Below, piece by piece: positions 41,734 through 51,100 of a stretch of 64,000 nucleotides of DNA; position 1 is the stretch's first letter; each line of letters starts with the position of its first letter. The notes under the pieces are model-generated. The model was not told where the DNA came from and did not search any database. It saw only the letters and a list, made by a program, of their open reading frames with translations. The DNA lies in NCBI RefSeq assembly GCF_036181745.1, contig NZ_CP108080.1, positions 5,583,501 to 5,647,500 on the forward strand, written 5' to 3'. This DNA is from Streptomyces sp. NBC_00259 (GTDB lineage Bacteria > Actinomycetota > Actinomycetes > Streptomycetales > Streptomycetaceae). Made by a program: the position numbers and the translations under genes.

Positions 41734-42381
41734 CTGAACGCCCGCCTCGACCACCGCAACCCTCTCGTGTTCGACACACACGAGCTGGGCCGGCGGCCCG
41801 GTGCGCTCCAGCGGCTCTCCCGCTCGGTTCCGGCGCCCGGTGCGCCGGCGATCCTCGGCATCGAGGGGGTCATCGGCGTGCCGGAGGGCGCGCCTGTGGA
41901 GCTTGAGCTCCGCCTCGAGTCCGTCATGGAAGGGGTGCTTGTCACAGGCACCGCCCGTGCAGCGGTCGAGGGGGAGTGCGTAAGGTGTCTGGAGCCGCTG
42001 CGCCAAGAGGTCGCGGCGGACTTCCAGGAGATGTTCTCGTACCCCGACGCCGACGAACGGGGCCGCCCCAAGGCGGAGCCCGTCGACGACGCCGAGGACG
42101 ACGAGGACAGGCTCTTCCTCGAGGACGGTTTGTTCGACCTCGAGCCTGTGCTGCGTGATGCGGTGGTGCTCGCACTGCCGATGCAGCCGGTGTGCCGGGA
42201 GGACTGTGCAGGACTGTGTTCCCAATGCGGGACCAACCTGAACGACGACCCGGAGCACCACCATGACGCCGTCGACATCCGTTGGGCGGCACTGCAGGGA
42301 CTCACCGATTCACTCGGAACCGGTGAGAAGGACGAGATGAGCGGCGCCGAAGCGGGCGTCGACGAGAAGCAGGAGAAGTAG
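41734..42381 (+). CDS. DUF177 (YceD) protein upstream of rpmF
   Basis: DUF177 protein of 215 residues, linked in bacteria and plants to 23S rRNA accumulation. Marks: LVFDTHELGRRPGALQRLSR near the start, EGECVRCLEPL and the zinc-like CREDCAGLCSQCGTNLN near the end. CTG 41734 is preceded by AGGAG with a five-base gap, and the sequence from there matches the family (LNARLDHRNPLVFDTHELG); no ATG, GTG or TTG is as well placed. rpmF follows at once, the classical DUF177-rpmF pair. Confidence 0.88.
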   Translation: MNARLDHRNPLVFDTHELGRRPGALQRLSRSVPAPGAPAILGIEGVIGVPEGAPVELELRLESVMEGVLVTGTARAAVEGECVRCLEPLRQEVAADFQEMFSYPDADERGRPKAEPVDDAEDDEDRLFLEDGLFDLEPVLRDAVVLALPMQPVCREDCAGLCSQCGTNLNDDPEHHHDAVDIRWAALQGLTDSLGTGEKDEMSGAEAGVDEKQEK

Positions 42382-42383
42382 CC

Positions 42384-42557
42384 GTGGCTGTTCCGAAGCG
42401 GAAGATGTCGCGCAGCAACACGCGCCACCGCCGGTCGCAGTGGAAGGCTGCGGTCCCCACCCTGGTTTCGTGTGAGCGTTGCCAGGAGCCGAAGCAGCAG
42501 CACATCGCGTGCCCGAGCTGCGGCACCTACAACAAGCGCCAGGTCCTCGAGGTCTGA
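42384..42557 (+). CDS. rpmF: 50S ribosomal protein L32
   Basis: L32 of 57 residues (MAVPKRKMSRSNTRHRRSQWKA at the front). Two CxxC pairs (Cys 30/33 and 43/46) form a zinc ribbon. GTG 42384 starts two bases after the DUF177 stop, with AGGAG eight bases upstream. Part of the DUF177-rpmF-rnc operon. Confidence 0.95.
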   Translation: MAVPKRKMSRSNTRHRRSQWKAAVPTLVSCERCQEPKQQHIACPSCGTYNKRQVLEV

Positions 42558-42576
42558 GCGGCTGGTGAGAGGCACG

Positions 42577-43410
42577 ATGTCCGACAGCATCAGTTCTGCC
42601 TCGTCCCACACGCTTCTGGAAGGGCGGCTCGGGTATCAGCTCGAGTCCGCCCTTCTGGTGCGTGCGCTGACCCACCGTTCGTACGCGTACGAGAACGGCG
42701 GCCTGCCCACCAATGAGCGGCTCGAGTTCCTCGGGGACTCGGTGCTCGGACTGGTGGTCACGGACACGCTGTACCGCACCCACCCCGATCTGCCCGAGGG
42801 CCAGCTGGCCAAGCTCCGGGCCGCGGTGGTCAATTCGCGTGCGCTGGCGGAGGTCGGCCGTGGCCTCGACCTGGGCTCCTTCATCCGGCTCGGCCGGGGC
42901 GAAGAGGGCACGGGCGGCCGGGACAAGGCGTCCATCCTCGCCGACACCCTGGAAGCGGTGATCGGCGCGGTCTATCTCGACCAAGGCCTCGACGTGGCGT
43001 CCGAGCTGGTCCACCGGCTCTTCGACCCACTGATCGAGAAGTCCTCGAACCTCGGGGCCGGCCTGGACTGGAAGACCAGCCTCCAGGAACTCACGGCGGC
43101 CGAGGGGCTCGGCGTCCCGGAGTACCTGGTCTCCGAGACCGGTCCGGACCACGAGAAGACCTTCACTGCTGCTGCCCGCGTCGGTGGTGTCTCGTACGGC
43201 ACCGGCACCGGCCGCAGCAAGAAGGAAGCGGAACAGCAGGCGGCGGAGTCCGCGTGGCGCGCGATCCGCGCCGCGGCGGACGAGCGCGCGGCGGCGGACG
43301 AGCGCGCGGCGGCGGACGAGCGTGCGGCGGCGGCGAAGGCCGCGGAAGCCGCTCAGCCCGCAGACGACGAAGGGGCCGCCGACACTCCTTCACCTCGGGC
43401 CACGGCCTGA
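42577..43410 (+). CDS. rnc: Ribonuclease III
   Basis: Double-strand-specific RNase of 277 residues for rRNA and mRNA processing; the Streptomyces orthologue (AbsB) also affects antibiotic genes. The catalytic signature NERLEFLGDSVLG and the DKASILADTLEAVIGA segment are intact, and a dsRNA-binding domain follows (DWKTSLQELTAAEG ... KKEAEQQAAESAW). The last roughly 45 residues are an Ala/Glu/Arg extension with ADERAA three times. ATG 42577 follows GAGAGG by four bases. Confidence 0.96.
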   Translation: MSDSISSASSHTLLEGRLGYQLESALLVRALTHRSYAYENGGLPTNERLEFLGDSVLGLVVTDTLYRTHPDLPEGQLAKLRAAVVNSRALAEVGRGLDLGSFIRLGRGEEGTGGRDKASILADTLEAVIGAVYLDQGLDVASELVHRLFDPLIEKSSNLGAGLDWKTSLQELTAAEGLGVPEYLVSETGPDHEKTFTAAARVGGVSYGTGTGRSKKEAEQQAAESAWRAIRAAADERAAADERAAADERAAAAKAAEAAQPADDEGAADTPSPRATA

Positions 43411-43423
43411 GTCCCCGCTTCCG

Positions 43424-43465
43424 GCCTCCTGCCGCGCGTATGCGCGGCAGGAGGCTTTTCCTTTC
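43424..43465 (+). terminator. Terminator after rnc
   Basis: Perfect 14-bp stem (43424-43437 with 43442-43455), loop GTAT, followed by TTTTCCTTTC: a classical intrinsic terminator. Confidence 0.92.
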
Positions 43466-43569
43466 CCGGCCGTCTGCCCCCGAGCTGAGGGGAGCGGCCC
43501 CGTGGCCCGGGCCGGGGAGGGCGAGAGGTACGCTGCGAGCGTTGTAGCGAGAGAGCTCCGGAGGGGTCC

Positions 43570-44451
43570 GTGCCCGAGTTGCCCGAGGTGGAAGTCGTGC
43601 GACGGGGGCTTGAGCAATGGGTCGCCGGCCGGACCGTGGGGAGCGTGGAGGTCCTGCATCCGCGCGCCGTGCGCAGGCACCTCGGTGGCGGCGAGGACTT
43701 CGCCGCACGGCTCGAGGGGCATCGCATCGGGGTGGCCCGGCGACGCGGGAAGTACCTGTGGCTGCCGCTGGAGGACAGCGGTGCCGCTGTCCTCGGGCAT
43801 CTCGGCATGAGCGGGCAGCTGCTCGTCCAGCCCGAGGCCGCCGCCGACGAGAAGCACCTCCGGATCCGGATCCGGTTCGAGGACGGCCTCGGCACGGAGC
43901 TCCGCTTCGTCGACCAGCGCACCTTCGGCGGACTCTCGCTCCACGACACCACCCCCGACGGCCTGCCGGACGCGATCGCCCACATCGCCCGGGACCCGCT
44001 CGATCCCGAGTTCGACGACGCCGCCTTCCACACGGCGCTGCGGCTGCGGCGTACGACGGTCAAGCGCGCCCTGCTCGACCAGTCCCTGATCAGCGGGGTC
44101 GGCAACATCTACGCCGACGAGGCCCTGTGGCGCGCCAAACTGCACTACGACCGGCCCACCGCGAGCCTCACCCGCCCCAGGTCCGCCGAACTCCTCGGCC
44201 ATGTACGGGACGTGATGAAGGCCGCCCTCGCCGTCGGCGGCACCAGCTTCGACAGCCTCTACGTCAATGTGAACGGTGAATCGGGCTACTTCGACCGGTC
44301 GCTGGACGCCTACGGGCGCGAGGACGAGCCCTGCCGCCGCTGTGGCACACCGATGCGCCGACGCCCCTGGATGAACCGGTCGAGCTACTTCTGCCCGCGC
44401 TGTCAGCGCCCGCCGCGCCCGGTCCGCTCGCTGCCGCGCGTCTCGTCGTAA
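43570..44451 (+). CDS. mutM: Formamidopyrimidine-DNA glycosylase
   Basis: Removes oxidised purines such as 8-oxoguanine and nicks the DNA; 293 residues. The N-terminus PELPEVE carries the catalytic Pro and Glu, GNIYADEALW is the helix-two-turn-helix region, and the C-terminal zinc finger has CRRC ... CPRC. GTG 43570 follows GGAGGGG. Its last 49 bases overlap the convergent HxlR gene. Confidence 0.96.
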   Translation: MPELPEVEVVRRGLEQWVAGRTVGSVEVLHPRAVRRHLGGGEDFAARLEGHRIGVARRRGKYLWLPLEDSGAAVLGHLGMSGQLLVQPEAAADEKHLRIRIRFEDGLGTELRFVDQRTFGGLSLHDTTPDGLPDAIAHIARDPLDPEFDDAAFHTALRLRRTTVKRALLDQSLISGVGNIYADEALWRAKLHYDRPTASLTRPRSAELLGHVRDVMKAALAVGGTSFDSLYVNVNGESGYFDRSLDAYGREDEPCRRCGTPMRRRPWMNRSSYFCPRCQRPPRPVRSLPRVSS

Positions 44452-44822
44452 CGCTCGCGCGTCAGGTCGTAGCGCTCGCGCGCCGCCAGTACCTCCGGCA
44501 TGCGGCCCTCCACCAGGTGGATCAGGCCGAGCAGCCGCCCGGCGACCTCGCGCCCGAGCGGCGTCAGTTCGTAGTCGACCCGCGGCGGGTTGGTGTGCTG
44601 CGCCTCGCGGTGCACGAGCCCGTCCCGCTCCAGGGCGTGCAGCGTCTGCGAGAGCATCTTCTCGCTCACCCCGTCGACGCGCCGCCGCAGCTCGTTGAAG
44701 CGGGAGCCGCTCTCGTACAGCGCGCCCAGCGTCAGGCTGCCCCACCGACCGGTCACGTGCTCCAGCGTGCCGCGCGACGGACACTGCCGGTCGAACACGT
44801 CGAAGGCGATGGCGTCGTCCAT
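44403..44822 (-). CDS. HxlR-family regulator
   Basis: Winged-helix regulator of 139 residues. Marks: CPSRGTLEHVTGRWGSLTLGAL with the single early Cys that often acts as a redox or aldehyde sensor, FNELRRRVDGVSEKMLSQTLHALERDGLVHRE and the wing VDYELTPLGREV. ATG 44822 is chosen because AGGG lies eight bases upstream; GTG 44831 is the alternative. The target is unknown; it diverges from the RTX-like gene and overlaps mutM tail to tail. Confidence 0.88.
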   Translation of the reverse strand: MDDAIAFDVFDRQCPSRGTLEHVTGRWGSLTLGALYESGSRFNELRRRVDGVSEKMLSQTLHALERDGLVHREAQHTNPPRVDYELTPLGREVAGRLLGLIHLVEGRMPEVLAARERYDLTRERYDETRGSERTGRGGR

Positions 44823-45082
44823 GCGCGACACCCTACGCCCGCACAGCGCTCACCGAGGGAGAGCGCTGTGTGCCGGTATGCGCCGGACCGGCCCCCCTTC
44901 TCTGTGATCGCTCCGTGCGGGTGGCGGCCGAAGGAGTGCTTATGGGGCCCGGTCCATCGGCCGTGACCTGCGTCAACGGCTCGTGGGCGATTGTGGCCGC
45001 TTCGGGTGGCGCAGCGAGCTGGGCGGAAGTGTGACTTTCTGTGAAGGACAGCTGCGCACCTCACCCGGGAGACAGCCGAGCC

Positions 45083-45862
45083 ATGTCCCAGCTCCGCCCT
45101 TTTGACGACGACCGGTCGACGACGTCTCCAACTGGGTGCTCCGGCCTGCGCCGTGCCAGCGCCCGGTCGGTGTCCGCACTCGTCGTGCTCGTCGTCGGGG
45201 GGCCGTTCTTCCTGTCCACCTCCACCGTGGCCGCCGCACCCGGAACACGGAGCCGAGCCGTCGAATCGACCCCCTCGATCCAGTCGAGCACCACGTCCCA
45301 CTCGAGCGACTCGAAGTGCGAGGACGCCAGACCCACCAGAGTGGGCACCGAGGAGAACGACGTCATCATCGGCACCCCCGGCAACGACGTCATCTTCGCG
45401 CTCGGAGGCAGTGACACGGTCTACGCACTCGGGGGCAACGACCTCATCTGCGGCGGCCCGGGCAACGACACCCTCAACGGCGACCGGGACAACGATCGGC
45501 TCACCGGTGGCCCGGGCGACGACCAGCTCTTCGGCGGCTGGGGCAACGACAACCTCGAGGGCGAATCGGGCAACGACGAGCTGCGCGGTGAGACGGGCAA
45601 CGACGAGCTCTCCGGCGACTCGGGCAACGACAGGCTCTCCGGCTTCCTGGGCGACGACACCCTCTACGGCGGCAGGGGCAACGACGAGCTCCGCGGCGGA
45701 AGGGACAACGACCAGCTCTTCGGCAAGGCGGGCAACGACCGGCTCTTCGGGGAAGCCGGCGACGACGCCCTGGACGGCGGAGAGGGCACGAACCGCAACA
45801 ACGGCGGAACCGGGATCAACTCCTGCGTCGACCCGAGCGACGGCCCCGGCTGCAACGACTGA
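45083..45862 (+). CDS. Secreted RTX-like calcium-binding repeat protein
   Basis: Protein of 259 residues: a polar N-terminus, a hydrophobic segment near residues 30-53 that reads as a signal peptide (ALVVLVVGGPFF, with AAAPG as the cleavage region), a Ser/Thr linker, then about 14 nine-residue repeats of the type GGxGNDxLx/xGN-D-x-L (NDVIIGTPG through DDALDGGEG) that bind calcium as a beta roll. No protease, lipase or other enzyme domain is attached and no type I transporter is nearby, so export is probably by Sec. ATG 45083 is the likely start; GTG 45041 is in frame. Function unknown. Confidence 0.85.
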   Translation: MSQLRPFDDDRSTTSPTGCSGLRRASARSVSALVVLVVGGPFFLSTSTVAAAPGTRSRAVESTPSIQSSTTSHSSDSKCEDARPTRVGTEENDVIIGTPGNDVIFALGGSDTVYALGGNDLICGGPGNDTLNGDRDNDRLTGGPGDDQLFGGWGNDNLEGESGNDELRGETGNDELSGDSGNDRLSGFLGDDTLYGGRGNDELRGGRDNDQLFGKAGNDRLFGEAGDDALDGGEGTNRNNGGTGINSCVDPSDGPGCND

Positions 45863-45926
45863 ACCCGGCAACGCCCGGCACGCCCCGCTCACGAGGCCGC
45901 CGGTGCGAAGCCGGTGCCGCGCACGA

Positions 45927-45971
45927 CGTGGGCCGCCTCGGTCGCCGATGACGGCTCCGAGACGGCCCACG
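45927..45971. terminator. Terminator between the RTX-like and CAP genes
   Basis: Hairpin with 15-base arms (45927-45941 with 45957-45971, one mismatch) between convergent genes. Confidence 0.75.
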
Positions 45972-46002
45972 AAAGCTGGCAGGTCGCTGACCTGAGGAGA
46001 TG

Positions 46003-46863
46003 TCAGTAGCCGAAGTCCTGCGTCCACCACGGGCCGCCCTCGGCGAAGGAGACACCCACGCCCAGCGTCCGGTACTCGCAGTTGAGAATGTTCGCGCGGT
46101 GGCCGTCGCTGTTCATCCAGGAGTTCATGACGGTCCGGGCGTCGGCCTGGCCGCGGGCGATGTTCTCGCCGCCGAGTCCGCCGACACCGGCCTGCGAGGC
46201 CCGGTCCCACGGGGTGTCCCCGTCCGGGTCGGTGTGGTCGAAGAAGCCGCGCGCCGCCATGTCCGAGCTGAACCTGTCCGCGAGGGAGGCCAGCGACGCC
46301 TTCGGGCGGACCGGGCTGCAGCCGGCCTTCGCGCGCTCCTGGTTGACCAGGGCCAGCACCTCTGCCTCGGCCGCGGACTCGCCGGAGCCGACGGGAGCGT
46401 GGGTGCGGGGCGGCTTCGTCGGGAGGGGCTTGAACCTGCGCTCCGGGGCGGTGGTCCGCTTCGCCGGGGCCTTCGCCTCAGGGGCCGCCGGCCGCTTCGC
46501 CTCGGGCGCCTTGGGCGCGGGCTTCTGCTTCGTCGGCGTCGCGGACGCGGACGGCGACGGCTTGCTCGACGTGGAGGACAGGCCCTTCGACGACTTCGCC
46601 GCCCCCTCGGCGCCACGGCTCATCGACGCGGAGGGACGCTCGGACGGGGTGGCGGAGGCGCCGCCCAGGGCGTTGAGGTCACCGGAGCGCGCCTCGCGCA
46701 CCTGCTGAGCGCTGGTCTTCTCACTTCCCCCGGTGAACACCTCGCTGCCCGGCAGCAGACCGGCGGCCACGGCCACGGCGCCCACCGCCATGGCGGCGGA
46801 GACCCCGAGAAGCCCGGTACGTACGGGCACCGCGGCCCGGTTCTTCCGGCGATGGCGTCCCAT
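46003..46863 (-). CDS. Secreted CAP/SCP-domain protein
   Basis: Protein of 286 residues. An N-terminal Arg-rich segment and membrane helix or signal (TGLLGVSAAMAVGAVAVAAG, residues 17-36) is followed by a Ser/Pro/Lys-rich linker of about 110 residues and a C-terminal CAP domain (EVLALVNQERAKAGCSPV, DMAARGFFDHTDPDGDTPWDRA, GENIARG, WMNSDGHRANILNCEYRTLGVGV). YkwD-like relatives sit in the cell wall; activity unknown. ATG 46863 has GGAAGGG eight bases upstream. Confidence 0.9.
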   Translation of the reverse strand: MGRHRRKNRAAVPVRTGLLGVSAAMAVGAVAVAAGLLPGSEVFTGGSEKTSAQQVREARSGDLNALGGASATPSERPSASMSRGAEGAAKSSKGLSSTSSKPSPSASATPTKQKPAPKAPEAKRPAAPEAKAPAKRTTAPERRFKPLPTKPPRTHAPVGSGESAAEAEVLALVNQERAKAGCSPVRPKASLASLADRFSSDMAARGFFDHTDPDGDTPWDRASQAGVGGLGGENIARGQADARTVMNSWMNSDGHRANILNCEYRTLGVGVSFAEGGPWWTQDFGY

Positions 46864-47017
46864 CCAGCTCGCCCTTCCTCGTCCTGAATGCAAGTCGACA
46901 ATGTCTGGACTGACCCGAATGAGTGGAGTCCATTTCGTCGGGACTGTACGCGAATACGGCAGTGAGGGAAGTGAGGCGAGGGCGATCGATCGATGGGCTC
47001 ACGTGTAGCTTGCGCGC

Positions 47018-47299
47018 ATGAACGAACACGCACGGCTCACCGCGTGGGTACGCGGCCGAGTACAGCGCGTGGGCTTCCGCTGGTTCACCAGGGCAAACGC
47101 CATGGAGATCGGCGGCCTCCACGGCTTCGCACTCAATCTGGACGACGGCAGGGTGCAGATCGTGGCCGAGGGTCCACGTGAGAATTGCCACCGTCTCCTG
47201 GAGTGGCTCAGGTCCTCCGACACGCCCGGCGCCGTCGACGGTGTCACGGAAATCTGGGGCGATCCGCGCGGGGGCTACGACGGGTTCGCGATCCGCTGA
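47018..47299 (+). CDS. acyP: Acylphosphatase
   Basis: Small enzyme (93 residues) hydrolysing acyl phosphates. The catalytic Arg lies in VRGRVQRVGFRWFTR (residue about 23) and the catalytic Asn in ALNLDDG (about 41). The usual VQGVGFR reads VQRVGFR here, one unusual charged substitution in the phosphate loop. ATG 47018; the gene precedes smc in this order in Streptomyces as I remember it. Confidence 0.9.
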   Translation: MNEHARLTAWVRGRVQRVGFRWFTRANAMEIGGLHGFALNLDDGRVQIVAEGPRENCHRLLEWLRSSDTPGAVDGVTEIWGDPRGGYDGFAIR

Positions 47300-47680
47300 G
47301 CGGATGTCCGCGATACGGCCACACCATGTGTTCAGATGACTGCCCCCAGCACACGTGTTCGCAAGAAACGCGCTGGTGGTTGCCAATTACGGTCCTGCCG
47401 TGCCAGGCTGCCGCAGTAAGGATGATCTCCACGCCCCCGGGGCCCGCAGGAGAGCCGCGGCCGTGTGTCTCACGGTCGTGAGCCCGCGGCTCGCCCGTCG
47501 ATACGGGGTGTGATCGTGTTGACCGTCAAACTTTTTGGTGAGACGCTGGAAGCCCCGCGCACCTCAGCTGTTTGGCAGTACGAACCGCAGTAAACACAAG
47601 CGCTGCCGAGCACCGCGGGTGCGAATCCCTCACGACCCACACCGCATCGGTCGGTCACTCAGTGTGGAGGACCATCCATC
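47300..47680. other. Intergenic region with probable structured RNA leader
   Basis: About 380 bases without a gene. It contains a nested hairpin (GAGCCGCGG 47452-47460 with CCGCGGCTC 47484-47492, inner stem CCGTG/CACGG), probably the acyP terminator, then a T-rich stretch (CTTTTTGG near 47531) and a region with GGCAG/CTGCC pairing and GGGTGCGAATCCC before the next gene. I could not assign it to a known riboswitch class. Confidence 0.5.
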
Positions 47681-47896
47681 ATGGCAAAGGCGCTTCTCGG
47701 TTATGTCGGCGGTTCCGACCCGCGACTCCTCGCCGAGATGCGACGGCTTCAGCAGCGCGTCCAGGACCTGGAGTCCGAGCTCGTACGGATCCAGTCCGAG
47801 AACGACGCGCTCAGCGCCGCCGCACAGCACCATGGCGAGTCGTTGCTCGAAGGCATCGACATCGACGTACCCAAGGGCGAGCCGGCGCTCACCTGA
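47681..47896 (+). CDS. Small conserved coiled-coil protein
   Basis: A 71-residue protein (MAKALLGYVGGSDPRLLAEM ...) with a short heptad coiled coil (RRLQQRVQDLESELVRIQSEN, residues 21-41) and an acidic end. GGAGG lies ten bases before ATG 47681. Sequence suggests a small cytoplasmic oligomer; function unknown. It has its own UUCG-capped terminator and is upstream of smc. Confidence 0.82.
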   Translation: MAKALLGYVGGSDPRLLAEMRRLQQRVQDLESELVRIQSENDALSAAAQHHGESLLEGIDIDVPKGEPALT

Positions 47897-47952
47897 TCCC
47901 AGTCCCCGTCGGGGTCCGGTGAGAAACTCTCTCGCAAGGCAGGTATGTATGC

Positions 47953-47985
47953 AAGGGACGCTTCGGCGTCCCTTCTTTCTTTGTT
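47953..47985 (+). terminator. Strong intrinsic terminator with TTCG loop
   Basis: AAGGGACGC (47953-47961), loop TTCG, GCGTCCCTT (47966-47974), followed by the pyrimidine tract CTTTCTTTG. Confidence 0.93.
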
Positions 47986-48134
47986 TCCCTCGTTGTAGTG
48001 CGCCGCTTACCGTCTGATGTGCCCTGCGCCCTCATGGGTGAAACGCACGCGGCAGCCGGGACAACTGCCGGTGCGGCAGCCGGGAACCGACATCTCCGGT
48101 GATCTCCGGGCGACGGGAGGTAAAGTCCAGCGGC

Positions 48135-51100
48135 GTGCACCTCAAGGCCATGACCCTGCGCGGGTTCAAATCCTTCGCCTCCGCGACGACGCTGCGCTTC
48201 GAGCCCGGCATCACCTGTGTCGTGGGGCCGAACGGTTCCGGCAAGTCCAATGTCGTGGACGCGCTGTCCTGGGTCATGGGTGAACAAGGGGCGAAATCCC
48301 TGCGCGGCGGGAAGATGGAGGACGTCATCTTCGCCGGGACGACCGGGCGGCCGCCGCTCGGCCGCGCCGAGGTGTCGCTGACGATCGACAACTCCGACGG
48401 GGCGCTGCCGATCGAATACGCCGAGGTCACGATTACGCGGATCATGTTCCGCAACGGCGGCAGCGAATACCAGATCAACGGGGACACCTGCCGGCTGCTG
48501 GACATTCAGGAACTGCTCTCCGACTCGGGTATCGGGCGCGAGATGCATGTCATCGTCGGGCAGGGACAGCTCGACTCCGTGCTGCACGCCGACCCGATGG
48601 GGCGCCGGGCGTTCATCGAGGAGGCCGCGGGCGTTCTCAAGCACCGCAAGCGGAAAGAGAAGGCGCTGCGGAAACTGGACGCGATGCAGGCGAACCTGGC
48701 CCGCGTCCAGGACCTGACGGACGAACTGCGGCGTCAGCTCAAGCCGCTGGGGCGGCAGGCCGCCGTGGCGCGCCGGGCCGCCGTCATCCAGGCGGATCTG
48801 CGCGACGCGCGACTGCGCCTGCTCGCCGACGACCTCGTACGGATGCGGGAGGCGCTCAGGACCGAGGTCGCCGACGAGGCCGCGCTGAAGGAACGCAAAG
48901 AGGCCGCGGAAGCGGATCTCAAGGCGGCGCAGGCGCGTGAGGCGGATCTCGAGGACGAGGTACGGCGGCTGGCGCCACGGCTGCAGCGGGCCCAGCAGAC
49001 CTGGTACGAGCTGTCGCAACTGGCCGAGCGGGTCCGGGGCACGGTGTCGCTGGCCGACGCCCGGGTCAAGAGCGCCACGGCGGCGCCCACGGAGGAACGG
49101 CGCGGCCGCGATCCCGAGGACATGGAGCGCGAGGCCGCCCGGATCCGCGAGCAGGAGGCGGAGCTGGAGGCCGCGCTGGATGCGGCCGAACGCGCGCTGG
49201 ACGACACCGTCGCCCATCGGGCCGAACTGGAGCGCGAGCTGGCGGTCGAGGAGCGCCGGCTGAAGGACGTCGCACGGGCGATCGCCGACCGGCGTGAAGG
49301 GCTGGCCCGGCTGAACGGTCAGGTCAACGCGGCCCGTTCGCGTGCCGCCTCCGCCCAGGCGGAGATCGGCCGGCTCGCGGCTGCCCGGGACGAGGCGCAG
49401 GAGCGGGCGACAGCGGCCCAGGAGGAGTACGAGCAGCTCAAGGCCGAGGTCGACGGGCTGGACGCGGACGACTCGTCGCTCGCCGGACAGCACGACGCCG
49501 CCAGGCGCGAACTGGCCGAGGCGGAGTCCGCTTTGTCCGCCGCACGGGAAGCGGCCACGGCGGCGGAGCGCAAGCGCGCCGCCGTCGCCGCCCGCCACGA
49601 CGCTCTCGCCCAGGGCCTGCGCCGCAAGGACGGCACCGGCGCCCTGCTCTCCGCCCGGGACAGGCTGTCCGGCGTGCTGGGCCCGGCCGCCGAACTTCTG
49701 ACGGTGACCCCTGGCTACGAGATCCCGGTCGCCGCGGCCCTCGGCGCGGCGGCGGACGCGATCGCCGTCACCGACCCCGCGACGGCCGCCGAAGCGATCC
49801 GTCTGCTGCGCAAGCAGGACGCGGGCCGGGCGTCCCTGCTGCTGTCCGTCCCGAAGCAGGCCGCCTCCGACGGAGCCGGCGCCGCCCCGGCCACCGGCGA
49901 CGGGGCCATGCCGGGCGGCGGACTGCCCGCCTCGGCGCGCGAGCCCGTGCCGGGCCCGGCGCCGGCCGGTGGCGCGGCGTCAGTTCCGGCTCGGGCGGCG
50001 CTCGACGACGGGGCCGGGAGCCCTGCGCACGCGCGGGACCGCGTCCCGTCGGTGCCGCTCCAGGACCGGGGCGTCGTCTCCGACGTGGCACCCGGCGGAC
50101 CGCCGCGGGTCGCCGAGCTGGTGCGGGGGCCGGGGGAGCTGATGCCCGCGGTGGAGCGCCTCGTACGGGAGATGGTGGTCGTCGGCACCCTGGAGGACGC
50201 CGAGGACCTGGTCCGGACGCGGCCTGGGCTGATCGCCGTCACCGCCGAAGGCGATGTGCTCGGCGCGCACTTCGCGCACGGCGGCTCCGCGGGGGCGCCC
50301 AGCCTGCTGGAGGTGCAGGCGTCGGTCGACGAGGCCGCCGCCGAGCTGGAGGAGCTGGCCGTACGGTGCGAGGAACTCGCCGTGCGGCAGCACGAGAGCA
50401 CCGAGCGGCGCACGGCGTCCGCCGCGCTCGTCGAGGAACTGGGCGAGCGGCGGCGGGCCGCCGAGAAGGAGAAGGCCGGCTTCGCCCAGCAGCTGGGCCG
50501 GCTGGCGGGACAGGCGCGTGGGGCGGCCGGGGAGGCCGAACGTACGGCCGCGGCGGCCGAGCGCGCCGAAGAGGCGCTGGAGAAGGCGCTGTACGAGGCG
50601 GAGGAATTGGCGGAGCGGCTGGTCGTCGCCGAGGAGACTCCCGTCGAGGAGGAGCCGGACACCTCCGTACGGGATCGGCTCGCGGCCGACGGCGCCAACG
50701 CCCGGCAGACCGAGATGGAGGCGCGGCTCCAGGTCCGTACCCACGAGGAGCGTGTGAAAGGGCTCGCGGGGCGCGCCGACGCGCTGGACCGTGGCGCACG
50801 CGCCGAGCGCGAGGCACGGGCGCGCGCCGAACAGCGCCGCGCGCGGCTCCGCCACGAGGCCACCGTGGCCCAGGCGGTGGCCCATGGCGCCCGTCAGCTC
50901 CTCGCACATGTCGAGGTGTCCGTCGTACGGGCCGAGCAGGAACGTGCCGCCGCCGAGGCCGCGAAGGCCGAGCGCGAGCGGGAGCTGACCGCCGCCCGCG
51001 CCGAGGGCCGGGACCTCAAGAGCGAGCTCGACAAGCTCACCGACTCGGTCCACCGCGGCGAGGTCCTCGGCGCGGAGAAGCGTCTGCGCATCGAGCAGCT

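Noticed and set aside
47600..47650. A tRNA-like 3' half (GGGTGCGAATCCC resembles a T arm)
   Set aside because: No matching acceptor, D or anticodon arm could be paired upstream, and there is no discriminator plus acceptor end.
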